A DNA stretch of 64,000 bases. Origin: Roseibium sediminis (lineage in GTDB: Bacteria > Pseudomonadota > Alphaproteobacteria > Rhizobiales > Stappiaceae). Below, in pieces: positions 1 to 7,157 of the stretch. The position numbers were made by a program, and so were the translations under genes. Within the stretch, counting starts at the first letter, position 1, and the number at the start of each line of letters is the position of its first letter. A model generated the notes under the pieces. That model saw only the letters and a list, made by a program, of their open reading frames with translations. It ran no database searches and had not been told where the DNA came from. The stretch covers positions 62,001 through 126,000 of the forward strand of contig NZ_VXDB01000010.1 in the NCBI RefSeq assembly GCF_008711325.1. Direction: 5' to 3'.

Positions 1-1
1 T

Positions 2-160
2 ACCCGATGCATCTGCGCCGGACTGCCACAGGAAGCCAAGACAGCCTCCGAAGCTCACATCGACTACGTGAAACAGTCGCTTGAAGAAGCCGCGCGTCTG
101 GAAAATCGAAACGCCGTTTCGGAATTGCGTCTGAAACACCGCCCGTCCAATCCATCCTGA
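2..160 (+). CDS. C-terminal end of a probable FCD-domain GntR regulator (LldR-like), 5'-truncated
   Basis: An open frame runs from the window edge to a TGA at 158-160 and encodes about 52 residues. The stretch EAHIDYVKQSLEEAARLE resembles the last helix of FCD-domain GntR regulators such as LldR and PdhR, where a conserved His is followed by a long amphipathic helix. It ends 35 bases before lldD on the same strand, and lactate dehydrogenase genes are commonly preceded by an LldR-type repressor. The identification rests on this short tail and on context. The DNA-binding domain lies outside the window. Confidence 0.5.
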   Translation, partial: TRCICAGLPQEAKTASEAHIDYVKQSLEEAARLENRNAVSELRLKHRPSNPS

Positions 161-195
161 ACTGGTTCAGTTCCCTTACCACCTGAGGAATAACC

Positions 196-1329
196 ATGCC
201 CGTCATCACAGAAATCAACGACCTTCAGGTTCTCGCAAAACGGCGGGTCCCGAAGATGTTTTATGACTATGCCGACACCGGTTCCTGGACGCAGAGCACC
301 TACAAGGACAATGAGGCCGCTTTCCAGCGCCAGAAGCTCCGCCAACGTGTCGCCGTGAACATCGACAATCGCAGCGTCAAGACCACGATGATTGGCGAAG
401 ATGTGTCGATGCCGGTGGCTTTGGCCCCGGTCGGCATGACGGGCATGCAGCATGCCGATGGCGAAATACTCGCCGCACAGGCAGCTGAGGAATTTGGCGT
501 GCCCTTCACGCTGACCACGATGAGTATCTGCTCGATCGAGGATGTGGCGGAACACACCAAGAAGCCCTTCTGGTTCCAGCTCTACGTCATGCGAGACCGG
601 GGCTTCTCGGAATCCCTGATGAAGCGGGCGCATGTTGCCGGATGCTCCGCGCTGGTTCTCACGCTGGATCTGCAGGTTCTCGGGCAGCGCCACCGCGACC
701 TGAAGAACGGCCTTTCTGCCCCGCCCAAGCCGAAGCCGCATGTCCTGCTGGACCTTGCGCTCAAGCCGCGCTGGTGCTGGAACATGCTTTGGACCAAGCG
801 GCGTCAGTTCGGCAATATCGTTGGCCATGTCTCGGGCGTTGAAGATATGTCCTCACTGGCGGAGTGGACCAACAGCCAGTTCGATCCGACCCTCGACTGG
901 TCCTCCGTTGAATGGGTAAAGAAGCACTGGGATCGCAAGCTGATCCTGAAAGGCATCAACGACGTGGAAGACGCCAAGATCGCGGTCGAGACCGGTGCCG
1001 ATGCCATCGTCGTTTCCAACCATGGTGGACGACAGCTCGATGGCGCAGCAGCAAGCTATGATGTGCTTGGCGAGATTGTTGATGCCGTCGGTGACAAGAT
1101 CGAGGTTTACATGGATGGCGGCATTCGCTCCGGTCAGGACATCTTCAAGGCCGTAGCCATGGGTGCAAAGAGCACGTTTATCGGGCGGTCCTACATCTAT
1201 GGCCTTGGTGCCATGGGCAAACCGGGCGTCACGAAGGCCCTCGAGATCATGCGCAAGGAACTGGATGTGACCATGGGCCTTTGCGGTGAAACCGACATCC
1301 ACAATGTCGGTCGCCACAATCTTCGTTGA
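196..1329 (+). CDS. lldD: FMN-dependent L-lactate dehydrogenase (alpha-hydroxy-acid dehydrogenase)
   Basis: The 377-residue protein belongs to the FMN-dependent alpha-hydroxy-acid dehydrogenase family, which oxidises L-lactate to pyruvate and passes electrons to the respiratory chain at the inner membrane. The flavin and substrate motif SNHGGRQLDG carries the catalytic His. Further family motifs are FDYAD-like YDYAD near residue 25, TLDLQVLGQRHRD near 155, the flavin Lys in LILKG, and DGGIRSGQDI. Length is normal. GAGGAA lies 5 bases before the ATG. It probably forms an operon with the LldR-like gene just upstream. Glycolate or mandelate specificity cannot be excluded from sequence, but the layout favours lactate. 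Its TGA abuts the stop of the convergent next gene with no bases between. Confidence 0.88.
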   Translation: MPVITEINDLQVLAKRRVPKMFYDYADTGSWTQSTYKDNEAAFQRQKLRQRVAVNIDNRSVKTTMIGEDVSMPVALAPVGMTGMQHADGEILAAQAAEEFGVPFTLTTMSICSIEDVAEHTKKPFWFQLYVMRDRGFSESLMKRAHVAGCSALVLTLDLQVLGQRHRDLKNGLSAPPKPKPHVLLDLALKPRWCWNMLWTKRRQFGNIVGHVSGVEDMSSLAEWTNSQFDPTLDWSSVEWVKKHWDRKLILKGINDVEDAKIAVETGADAIVVSNHGGRQLDGAAASYDVLGEIVDAVGDKIEVYMDGGIRSGQDIFKAVAMGAKSTFIGRSYIYGLGAMGKPGVTKALEIMRKELDVTMGLCGETDIHNVGRHNLR

Positions 1330-2028
1330 TCAAAGAAGTCCTGCCCAGGCCCGGGCGATCTCCCGCCCGGCCTGATCGGACTTCGCAGCGTTGAGAGCCA
1401 CTTCGTCCTCAAGTCGCTCCGGCCAATCGGGGCGCATTTGAGAGATGGAGGTCTGAAAGGTTCTGGTCCAATCACGAACCACGGCTTCGCTCGCCTCGAA
1501 GTGAAACTGGATGGCATAAGTTGTCCTGCCAACACGAAACGCCTGAATGGGCGTTTGTTGGCTGGACGCCAGATGAACGGCCTCCGCAGGCAGCTCCACC
1601 GTATCGGAATGCCAGTGGAATAAGGGCGAGCCTTCGCCGATCTTGCCGACAACCGGATCTTCCCTGCCTTCACCTGTCGCGCTGACCTTGTGCCAGCCAA
1701 ATTCGACAGGCCGACCAAGGATATTTCCGCCGCCAAGCGCCCGTGCAATCAATTGGGAACCAAGACAAATGCCCAGGATCGGCTTGTTCTGGTCATGGGT
1801 CCGGCGGATAAGTGTACAGACATCAGGCAGGAACGGGTGCGTCTCGTCTGCCAATGCCGATTGCTCGCCCCCCAGAACGATCAGGCCGCGGCAGTCCTCG
1901 ATATCCTCCGGCACCCTTTCACCGGCATGCGCGGCGATTGTCCTGATGGCAATTCCCCGCTCCTCAAGTGCCTCGCCCACGAGACCCAGCGGAGTGCCGG
2001 GATAGTTTTCGATCACCAGAACGCGCAT
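1330..2028 (-). CDS. Class I glutamine amidotransferase (GMP-synthase-like GATase domain protein)
   Basis: This 232-residue protein consists of a single class I (triad) glutamine amidotransferase domain. The nucleophile elbow GICLGSQ places the Cys at residue 88, and the His/Glu pair of the triad is in QFHFE (His176, Glu178). There is no synthetase domain, so it is a stand-alone hydrolase of the GuaA-like group found widely in proteobacteria; substrates of such proteins are often unknown. It is not a PuuD-type enzyme, so it should not be joined to the polyamine genes further right. The gene is convergent with lldD, with directly abutting stop codons. Starts at ATG 2026-2028. Confidence 0.75.
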   Translation of the reverse strand: MRVLVIENYPGTPLGLVGEALEERGIAIRTIAAHAGERVPEDIEDCRGLIVLGGEQSALADETHPFLPDVCTLIRRTHDQNKPILGICLGSQLIARALGGGNILGRPVEFGWHKVSATGEGREDPVVGKIGEGSPLFHWHSDTVELPAEAVHLASSQQTPIQAFRVGRTTYAIQFHFEASEAVVRDWTRTFQTSISQMRPDWPERLEDEVALNAAKSDQAGREIARAWAGLL

Positions 2029-2104
2029 TCAATTCCCTTTTCTTTGATCGGGCAAAGCCACATGATCAGGATTATCCAACTCGGTCGGCGAGGGAAAGAA
2101 TTTC

Positions 2105-2746
2105 ATGCGCTCACGGCAGCCCTTGCAAAACCGGGTCGCCCCGGATGGGACACTTGTGGCGGTTCCAGAGCGTGGACTGTTCATGGGCAACCGGGGCGGC
2201 AAGATCCATGCATCCGATAGCCGGAAGCTGACATCACGACGCTGGGCTTCGCGGCAATGGATTTGTTGTGTCACGTGTTTCAAGAACCGCCAACGGGAAG
2301 TTATGGGCTCCGGCTATACCGAACTTTTCTTTCTGGACGAGGTCACAGCGTTGGCCGCCGGACACCGGCCTTGTTTCGAATGTCGGCGGGCGGATGCCCT
2401 TGCCTTTCAGAAGGCATTTGCCAGATCCTTCGATTACAGCGCTCCGCCAAAAGCTGATGAAATGGACCGCGTTCTTCACAAGGAACGGTTGAGCGGCAGG
2501 GAGAAGCGAATTTTTCAAGCGCCGCTAAAGAGCCTTGCAGATGGAACCATGGTCCGGATCGACGGCATCGCTCACGCTCTGTCGAAGACAGCCTTACTGC
2601 CCTGGTCCTTTTCCGGGTACGAGGCCCCGCGCACTCTTCCCTGCCCGGACGTGGTCGATGTTCTCACGCCGCCGACGATCTGCAGAGTGCTGGCGGAAGG
2701 CTACCAGCCAGTCTGGCATGAGAGCTCTGCGCGGCATACGATTTGA
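2105..2746 (+). CDS. Conserved hypothetical protein with two CxxC pairs
   Basis: I do not know a function for this 213-residue protein. Its middle, with MGNRGGKIH, RRWASRQWICC, SYTELFFLDE-like GYTELFFLDE and AAGHRPCFECRR, resembles proteins I recall from many alphaproteobacteria annotated as hypothetical. Cys54/55, Cys58, Cys90 and Cys93 form CxxC...CxxC, a spacing that could bind zinc or another metal. No signal peptide or membrane segment is visible, so it is probably cytoplasmic. It is divergent from the amidotransferase (76-base gap). The ATG at 2105 fits the N-terminus I expect for the family. Confidence 0.65.
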   Translation: MRSRQPLQNRVAPDGTLVAVPERGLFMGNRGGKIHASDSRKLTSRRWASRQWICCVTCFKNRQREVMGSGYTELFFLDEVTALAAGHRPCFECRRADALAFQKAFARSFDYSAPPKADEMDRVLHKERLSGREKRIFQAPLKSLADGTMVRIDGIAHALSKTALLPWSFSGYEAPRTLPCPDVVDVLTPPTICRVLAEGYQPVWHESSARHTI

Positions 2747-2770
2747 GTGCCGCCCACCAAACACAAAAAT

Positions 2771-2794
2771 TGATAGTTTGATCAAGAACTATCA
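2771..2794. promoter_or_regulatory. Perfect 8-bp inverted repeat upstream of the EamA exporter
   Basis: TGATAGTT and AACTATCA flank an 8-base spacer in an AT-rich leader 62 bases before the exporter start. It could be an operator for one of the two LysR regulators nearby, or a weak terminator for the preceding gene. It lacks a T-run, which argues against a strong terminator. Confidence 0.45.
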
Positions 2795-2855
2795 TTTGCA
2801 TGAATTGGCGTTCGCGATCAGATTGAGTTCCGCTTTCAATTTTTCAGGTATCCCA

Positions 2856-3770
2856 ATGTCCGTCTCAGCCGCCGCGCCCGCAGACCGCGCGCCTTCCCTG
2901 TCCACCGTGGATCTGGGGCTATACGCCACGACCGTCTTTGCGTGGGGGTTCAGCTGGATTGCCATGAAGGGGCAAGTTGTCGGGGCGGCGCCTGAAGTGT
3001 CGGTGTTCTGGCGGTTTGTGCTGGCGGCGCTGGTCATGCTTGGCTGGAGCCTTGGTCGTGGCCACTCGCTGAAGTTTCCGCTCAGGGATCATCTGAAGTT
3101 CGTCGGGCTTGGAGCGCTGATTTTCTCGACCAACTTCACGCTGTTCTATTACGGTGCCCAGCACCTCCCTTCGGGACTGCTGGCCGTGGTTTTCTCGGTA
3201 GCCTCGGTGTTCAACATCGTGCTGGCGCTCATTTTGTTCGGCCAGCGCCCGACGGCGCAAATGGTTCTGGCAGGCCTGCTCGGCGTGACAGGTATTGCCT
3301 TCATGTTCTGGCCGGAAATCATGGGGGCCGAGATCAATCATGAAGCGGCCTATGGCCTTGGCTTGTGCATTTTGGGCACATTGTCCTTTTGTCTGGGCAA
3401 CATGCTGTCTGCCAAGACCCAGCGGTCCGGCATTGCCGTCACACCCGCAACGACATGGGGCATGATTTACGGAGCGACGCTGATCGGATTGTTCAGTCTG
3501 TTTCGGGGCCAGAGTTTTGCCGTGGAGCTGACACCGGCCTATGTCGGCAGCCTTGTCTATTTGGCCGTCATTGCATCCGTGATTGCCTTTGCATCCTATC
3601 TGACCCTTCTCGGGCGGATCGGATCGGCCAAGGCTGGATACGCGACCGTCATCTTTCCGGTCATTGCCCTCGCCATTTCAACGGTTGTCGAAGGCTATCA
3701 CTGGACGCCGCTTGCCATAGCAGGCGTGATGCTGGTGCTGTTCGGCAACGTCCTGATGCTGCGCCGATAG
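2856..3770 (+). CDS. EamA/DMT-superfamily metabolite exporter
   Basis: The 304-residue protein shows about ten hydrophobic segments arranged as two five-helix EamA repeats, as in the drug/metabolite transporter superfamily. Typical features are VFAWGFSWIAMK in the first helix, GALIFSTNFTLFYYGAQHL before helix 4, and LLGRIGSAKAGYATVIFPV in the second repeat. Members export amino acids or other metabolites across the inner membrane; the substrate cannot be read here. The open frame extends further upstream, but the family N-terminus begins with the ATG at 2856. The gene converges with the LysR gene (21-base gap), and such pairs are often regulator and target. Confidence 0.82.
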   Translation: MSVSAAAPADRAPSLSTVDLGLYATTVFAWGFSWIAMKGQVVGAAPEVSVFWRFVLAALVMLGWSLGRGHSLKFPLRDHLKFVGLGALIFSTNFTLFYYGAQHLPSGLLAVVFSVASVFNIVLALILFGQRPTAQMVLAGLLGVTGIAFMFWPEIMGAEINHEAAYGLGLCILGTLSFCLGNMLSAKTQRSGIAVTPATTWGMIYGATLIGLFSLFRGQSFAVELTPAYVGSLVYLAVIASVIAFASYLTLLGRIGSAKAGYATVIFPVIALAISTVVEGYHWTPLAIAGVMLVLFGNVLMLRR

Positions 3771-3791
3771 TCACGGCGCAAGCTCTCAAGA

Positions 3792-4673
3792 TTATTCGGC
3801 GGCGATCGGGGTCGACACGTTCCCGATTGCTGCAATGACGTGATTGCAAAGTGCGTCATGCATCGGCAGGCGGGCATGATCCGACCGCAGCATGGCAATG
3901 TCACAATAGGGCAGCGCCGGAAATCCGTCGCGGTCATCCAGGATGCGCATGCCTTCGCGGATGGCGCTTTCGGGAAACACCGACACGGCCAGTCCGGCCT
4001 GAACGGCCCCGACAAGGGCAGCCGCGCTCGGGCTGGTATACGAAACGGTGTATCTGCGGCCCACCCGATCCAGCGCATCCATCGACATGCGGCGCCAGCA
4101 ACAGTTTGCCGGCCCCAGCGCCAATCGCACGACTTCTGCCGTATGAGCGCAGTGGCGCGAGGACGTCACCCAGTAAAGCTGCTCGCGGCGGATGATTTCG
4201 CCGGGAACATCGGAAGCATCTCCCGATGTGATGATGGCAACGTCAATGCTTCCTTCGCGCACGCGTTCACGCAGCAAGTAGCTGGCATTGCATTCGACAA
4301 TCACCTCGATGGACGGATTCAGATGATTGAACGCGGCCAGAACCTGAGGGATGAGGCGGTCGGCATAATCGTCCGGGGCGCCAAACTTGACGACCCCGAC
4401 ATCCTGCGCCGCATTGAAGGCGGACAGGGTTTCATCATTCAACAGGATCATCCGGCGAGCATATTCCACCAGCCGCAGGCCGTCTTCCGTCAGGCGGGAC
4501 TGGCGTCCGTCCTTGGCAAAAATCGGCTTGCCGACCCGCTCTTCCAGACGGCGCATCTGCATGGAAACTGCGGACTGGGTCTTGTGAACCGTCTCGCCTG
4601 CCTTTGTGAAGCTTCCCAGTTCAGCAATTGCGAGAAATGTTCTCAGCTGATCGATATCCAGAACCTGAGCCAT
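3792..4673 (-). CDS. LysR-family transcriptional regulator, copy 1
   Basis: A 293-residue LysR regulator. The N-terminal winged helix-turn-helix is clear in LDIDQLRTFLAIAELGSFTKA through TQSAVSMQMRRLEERVGKPIF, followed by the linker helix and a type-2 periplasmic-binding-like effector domain (GAPDDYADRLIPQVL). It is strongly similar over its length to the next gene, so the two arose by tandem duplication. The start at ATG 4671-4673 is preceded by GGAGG at a good distance; an ATG 33 bases further upstream would add an atypical tail. It lies 53 bases downstream of copy 2 and is probably co-transcribed with it. The effector is unknown. Confidence 0.85.
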   Translation of the reverse strand: MAQVLDIDQLRTFLAIAELGSFTKAGETVHKTQSAVSMQMRRLEERVGKPIFAKDGRQSRLTEDGLRLVEYARRMILLNDETLSAFNAAQDVGVVKFGAPDDYADRLIPQVLAAFNHLNPSIEVIVECNASYLLRERVREGSIDVAIITSGDASDVPGEIIRREQLYWVTSSRHCAHTAEVVRLALGPANCCWRRMSMDALDRVGRRYTVSYTSPSAAALVGAVQAGLAVSVFPESAIREGMRILDDRDGFPALPYCDIAMLRSDHARLPMHDALCNHVIAAIGNVSTPIAAE

Positions 4674-4726
4674 GCGCGGCCATCCTCCAATCGCTTGTTG
4701 GCGCATCGCGCCTTGAAACTACGTCC

Positions 4727-5614
4727 CTACTCTGCCGCCTGCGGAACCGACAGGTTGTCGAGTGAGGAAATGATGTGCTCGACAAGAGCTTCCGTCACGC
4801 GGCTATGCTTGTTCCAGGAGCGCATCACCCCGATTTCGCAGTCCGGCAATTTGGGAAAGCCGTCGGCTTCACATAAGACACGCATGCCGGGGCGCAAAGC
4901 CGATTCCGGCAGAACCGAAACGGCCAGACCAGCCAGAACGGCGGCCCCGACCGCCGTGGAATTCCAGCTGGAATACAGCAGGCGGCTGGGCCGTTGAACC
5001 TTGTCCAGAGCTTCCATCGCCGCCTTGCGCCAATCGCAAGTGGCTCGCCCCAACGCCAGCGGCAAGGGATCTTCCATGTCGACGGCATGGCGTGCCGAGG
5101 CGACCCAGAGAAGGGGTTCGCGCCGGATGACCTCCACCCCCTTGCGCCCCCTGCTTTGCACGTGGGTGATGATGGCAACATCCAGCTCGCCATCCCCAAG
5201 CTCCTTCACCAGATTGGGCGTCGGGGCACAGACCACACTCACTTCGGCCTTGGGGTTGGATCTGGAGAACCGCGCGAGGATTTCCGGCAAGAACCTGTCT
5301 GCATAATCGTCGGGTGTGCCAAGACGAACAACCCCGGCCAACTCGCTTTCATCAAAGGCCGCGAGTGTTTCATCATTCAGCCGAACAAGCCTGCGGGCAA
5401 AATGCAGCAGGCGCTCGCCGTCCTCCGTCAGGCGGGACAGGCGTCCGTCGCGAACGAACAGGGCCTTGCCGACACGATCTTCGAGACGACGCATCTGCAT
5501 GGAAACTGCCGATTGCGTCTTGCACACGACGTCGGCGGCCTTGGTGAAGCTGCCCGTTTCAGCGATGGCCACAAAGGTTCTAAGCTGGTCCAGATCGAGC
5601 ACAAACACACCCAT
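4727..5614 (-). CDS. LysR-family transcriptional regulator, copy 2
   Basis: A 295-residue LysR regulator with the winged helix at residues 7-65 (LDLDQLRTFVAIAETGSFTKA, KTQSAVSMQMRRLEDRVGKALF) and an effector domain starting GTPDDYADRFLPEIL. DNA-binding regions of the two paralogues differ at few recognition-helix positions, so they may share operators. ATG 5612-5614 was chosen, although no strong ribosome binding site precedes it; GTG codons a few residues downstream are alternatives. It is transcribed away from a DUF1127 gene across a 253-base region with two strong inverted repeats, the usual arrangement for a LysR protein controlling itself and a divergent target. Confidence 0.85.
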   Translation of the reverse strand: MGVFVLDLDQLRTFVAIAETGSFTKAADVVCKTQSAVSMQMRRLEDRVGKALFVRDGRLSRLTEDGERLLHFARRLVRLNDETLAAFDESELAGVVRLGTPDDYADRFLPEILARFSRSNPKAEVSVVCAPTPNLVKELGDGELDVAIITHVQSRGRKGVEVIRREPLLWVASARHAVDMEDPLPLALGRATCDWRKAAMEALDKVQRPSRLLYSSWNSTAVGAAVLAGLAVSVLPESALRPGMRVLCEADGFPKLPDCEIGVMRSWNKHSRVTEALVEHIISSLDNLSVPQAAE

Positions 5615-5705
5615 CAACAATTGGAATGTTTTTGATATAAAACATTCGTTTGAATAATGCCAGCTGTTCCTTCAGTCTCAATATCAAGACGTTGTCGTCC
5701 CTGAC

Positions 5706-5730
5706 AACCAATCACCAAAGATGATTGGTT
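5706..5730. promoter_or_regulatory. Probable LysR operator (9-bp inverted repeat with T-N11-A core)
   Basis: AACCAATCA and TGATTGGTT flank a 7-base spacer. The inner part, ATCA-N7-TGAT, has the T-N11-A form of LysR boxes. It lies about 90 bases from the LysR copy 2 start and about 140 bases from the DUF1127 start, in the divergent intergenic region. Binding by either paralogue is inferred. Confidence 0.6.
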
Positions 5731-5731
5731 G

Positions 5732-5757
5732 CATAACAAACATTCACTGGTGTTATG
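5732..5757. promoter_or_regulatory. Second inverted repeat in the LysR/DUF1127 intergenic region
   Basis: CATAACA and TGTTATG flank a 12-base spacer and start one base after the preceding repeat. It may be the second (activation) site of a LysR tetramer or the site of another regulator. Confidence 0.45.
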
Positions 5758-5867
5758 AAAGATTTTTTGGCACCGTGACAACGTTCCAAGCAGGACAGGC
5801 GCCCCACACTGGAGGCGCAAGGCATGTCGCCGGGTTTATATCCGTCGGCAAACAGGAGACTATTGGC

Positions 5868-6212
5868 ATGACATATACAGCAAGCACCCTTTCGGTTTCA
5901 GGGCTCGCCGCCGTGGTTCTTCAGGTATGGCGCAGCTTTAAAAATCGCCGCGCGATGACCCGCCTTTCCTCGCTGACGGACGCACAGCTCAAGGATATCG
6001 GCTTGACCCGTGGAGATCTTGGCGCAGCACGGCGCCTGCCGTTTACGGCGGACCCGTCAGCGGCCCTGACCGAACTTGCCAGCGAACGCTATCTGGCCGC
6101 TCAGGTCGACAAGATCGCCAGCACAGATATCCGGAGCTCTCATCGCCTGATCGAGGCGAACTCGAATTCCGCACTCCCAGACTTGGCCTGTTGCCCGATG
6201 GCAGCTGCCTGA
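5868..6212 (+). CDS. DUF1127-domain small protein with C-terminal extension
   Basis: A 114-residue protein. Residues about 22-56 (VWRSFKNRRAMTRLSSL, then TDAQLKDIGLTRGDL) match the basic DUF1127 motif of short alphaproteobacterial proteins. Members of this group in Agrobacterium and Rhodobacter have been linked to RNA turnover, phosphate or stress responses; the job of this one is unknown. Most DUF1127 proteins end soon after the motif, but here a further ~55 residues follow without a recognisable domain. AGGAG lies 9 bases before ATG 5868. It is divergent from two LysR genes and ends in a strong terminator. Confidence 0.75.
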   Translation: MTYTASTLSVSGLAAVVLQVWRSFKNRRAMTRLSSLTDAQLKDIGLTRGDLGAARRLPFTADPSAALTELASERYLAAQVDKIASTDIRSSHRLIEANSNSALPDLACCPMAAA

Positions 6213-6261
6213 CCCTCTGCATTATGCAGCCCCTGTCGGCATTTCCCGCTGACACCTAACT

Positions 6262-6290
6262 GGCCCGCTTCCCAAGGCGGGCCTTTTTTT
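6262..6290 (+). terminator. Rho-independent terminator after the DUF1127 gene
   Basis: GGCCCGC and GCGGGCC pair around an 8-base loop and are followed by seven T residues. The T-run reaches the 3' end of the convergent DUF937-like gene. Confidence 0.9.
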
Positions 6291-7023
6291 ATTCTGATGC
6301 CTTGCCAGCGGCCATTCCATCGGCCGCCTTTTGAAAAAGCTCCTCGAAAGCCTTGAACTGGTTCGCCTGCAGATCCTTGCCCATGGCCATCCAGTCTGAC
6401 ACGAGACGGTCGGCCGCAGCAGCGCCATCGCCAGCGGCTTGTGTATCCTCTTCTTCAGACGCGTCCTGCATTTCGGGTTCTGGCTGGGCAGGCTGCTCTG
6501 CGGATTTGATCTCGTCGGCCTGCACCGGCATCAGACCGGACCAGAAGGACATCATCGCCTTCTGGTATTCACCAATCATGTCTGCCGCTGTTGGAGCAGG
6601 CTTCGGACGCCCGCGTGCAAAACCTCGGAGAAACGCGTCCAGAAGATCCTGAGCCGGTTCATTGAGGTAAGGACGCACTTGCTTGCCCATTGCCAGCGTA
6701 GCGGCAACGGGCATCATCTCGGTGATGGCTTCCTGCTGGAGACCGGTGGCGGATGCAATCTGGCTGGCAACCTGTTTCCTGATTTCTTCCGGCCCGAAGA
6801 ACAGGTTCATCGGATTGGCAGCTGTCTCCCCGGAAGAAGAAGCAGCCCACGCGGAAGGATCGATACCCTTGGCCCCGAATTGCTGCACGCCCGCCTGTGC
6901 GGCGGCAAACAGCTGGGACATCGCCGCGCCAAGATCGGCATCCTTCCAGCCGAAGCGGCGGTTCATGTCCTCTGCAACATCATTCAGGTTGAACGGAAAG
7001 GTCGTTCCCGGCTGATCTGTCAT
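6289..7023 (-). CDS. DUF937-like conserved protein, acidic C-terminus
   Basis: A 244-residue soluble protein without signal peptide. The segment near residues 80-115 (IRKQVASQIASATGLQQEAITEMMPVAA) resembles the DUF937 repeat, in which a Gly after the helix and a LLP-like MMP motif are conserved. A flexible, acidic Gln/Glu-rich linker follows near residues 170-205, and a final amphipathic helix resembles phasin-like segments (DWMAMGKDLQANQFKAFEELF). Function is unknown. A role at polyhydroxyalkanoate granules is only a speculation prompted by the phasin-like tail and the two phasins elsewhere in the window. It starts at ATG 7021-7023. Confidence 0.6.
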   Translation of the reverse strand: MTDQPGTTFPFNLNDVAEDMNRRFGWKDADLGAAMSQLFAAAQAGVQQFGAKGIDPSAWAASSSGETAANPMNLFFGPEEIRKQVASQIASATGLQQEAITEMMPVAATLAMGKQVRPYLNEPAQDLLDAFLRGFARGRPKPAPTAADMIGEYQKAMMSFWSGLMPVQADEIKSAEQPAQPEPEMQDASEEEDTQAAGDGAAAADRLVSDWMAMGKDLQANQFKAFEELFQKAADGMAAGKASE

Positions 7024-7077
7024 GAAGAAACCCTTCCCGCTACCTGCCTTGCGAAAATCAACGTATGCGTGTGCATG

Positions 7078-7104
7078 ATTGACCCAAACAGGGTTCGGGT
7101 CAAT
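7078..7104. other. 8-bp inverted repeat between gshA and the DUF937-like gene
   Basis: ATTGACCC and GGGTCAAT flank 11 bases. It lies just after the gshA stop on the minus strand. Without a T-run it may be a transcript-end hairpin or an operator for the downstream gene. Confidence 0.4.
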
Positions 7105-7157
7105 TCACCAACAGGCCATGTTGCCAAGACTTTTCGTCGCCCGGCAACACCGGAAAA

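Noticed and set aside
1330..2028. PuuD-type gamma-glutamyl-GABA hydrolase completing the polyamine pathway
   Set aside because: The amidotransferase has the GuaA-like layout and lies 45 kb from the polyamine genes beside lldD.
2535..2855. Upstream extension of the EamA exporter frame (107 codons)
   Set aside because: It overlaps the end of the four-cysteine hypothetical gene and lacks transporter features; the transporter N-terminus starts at 2856.
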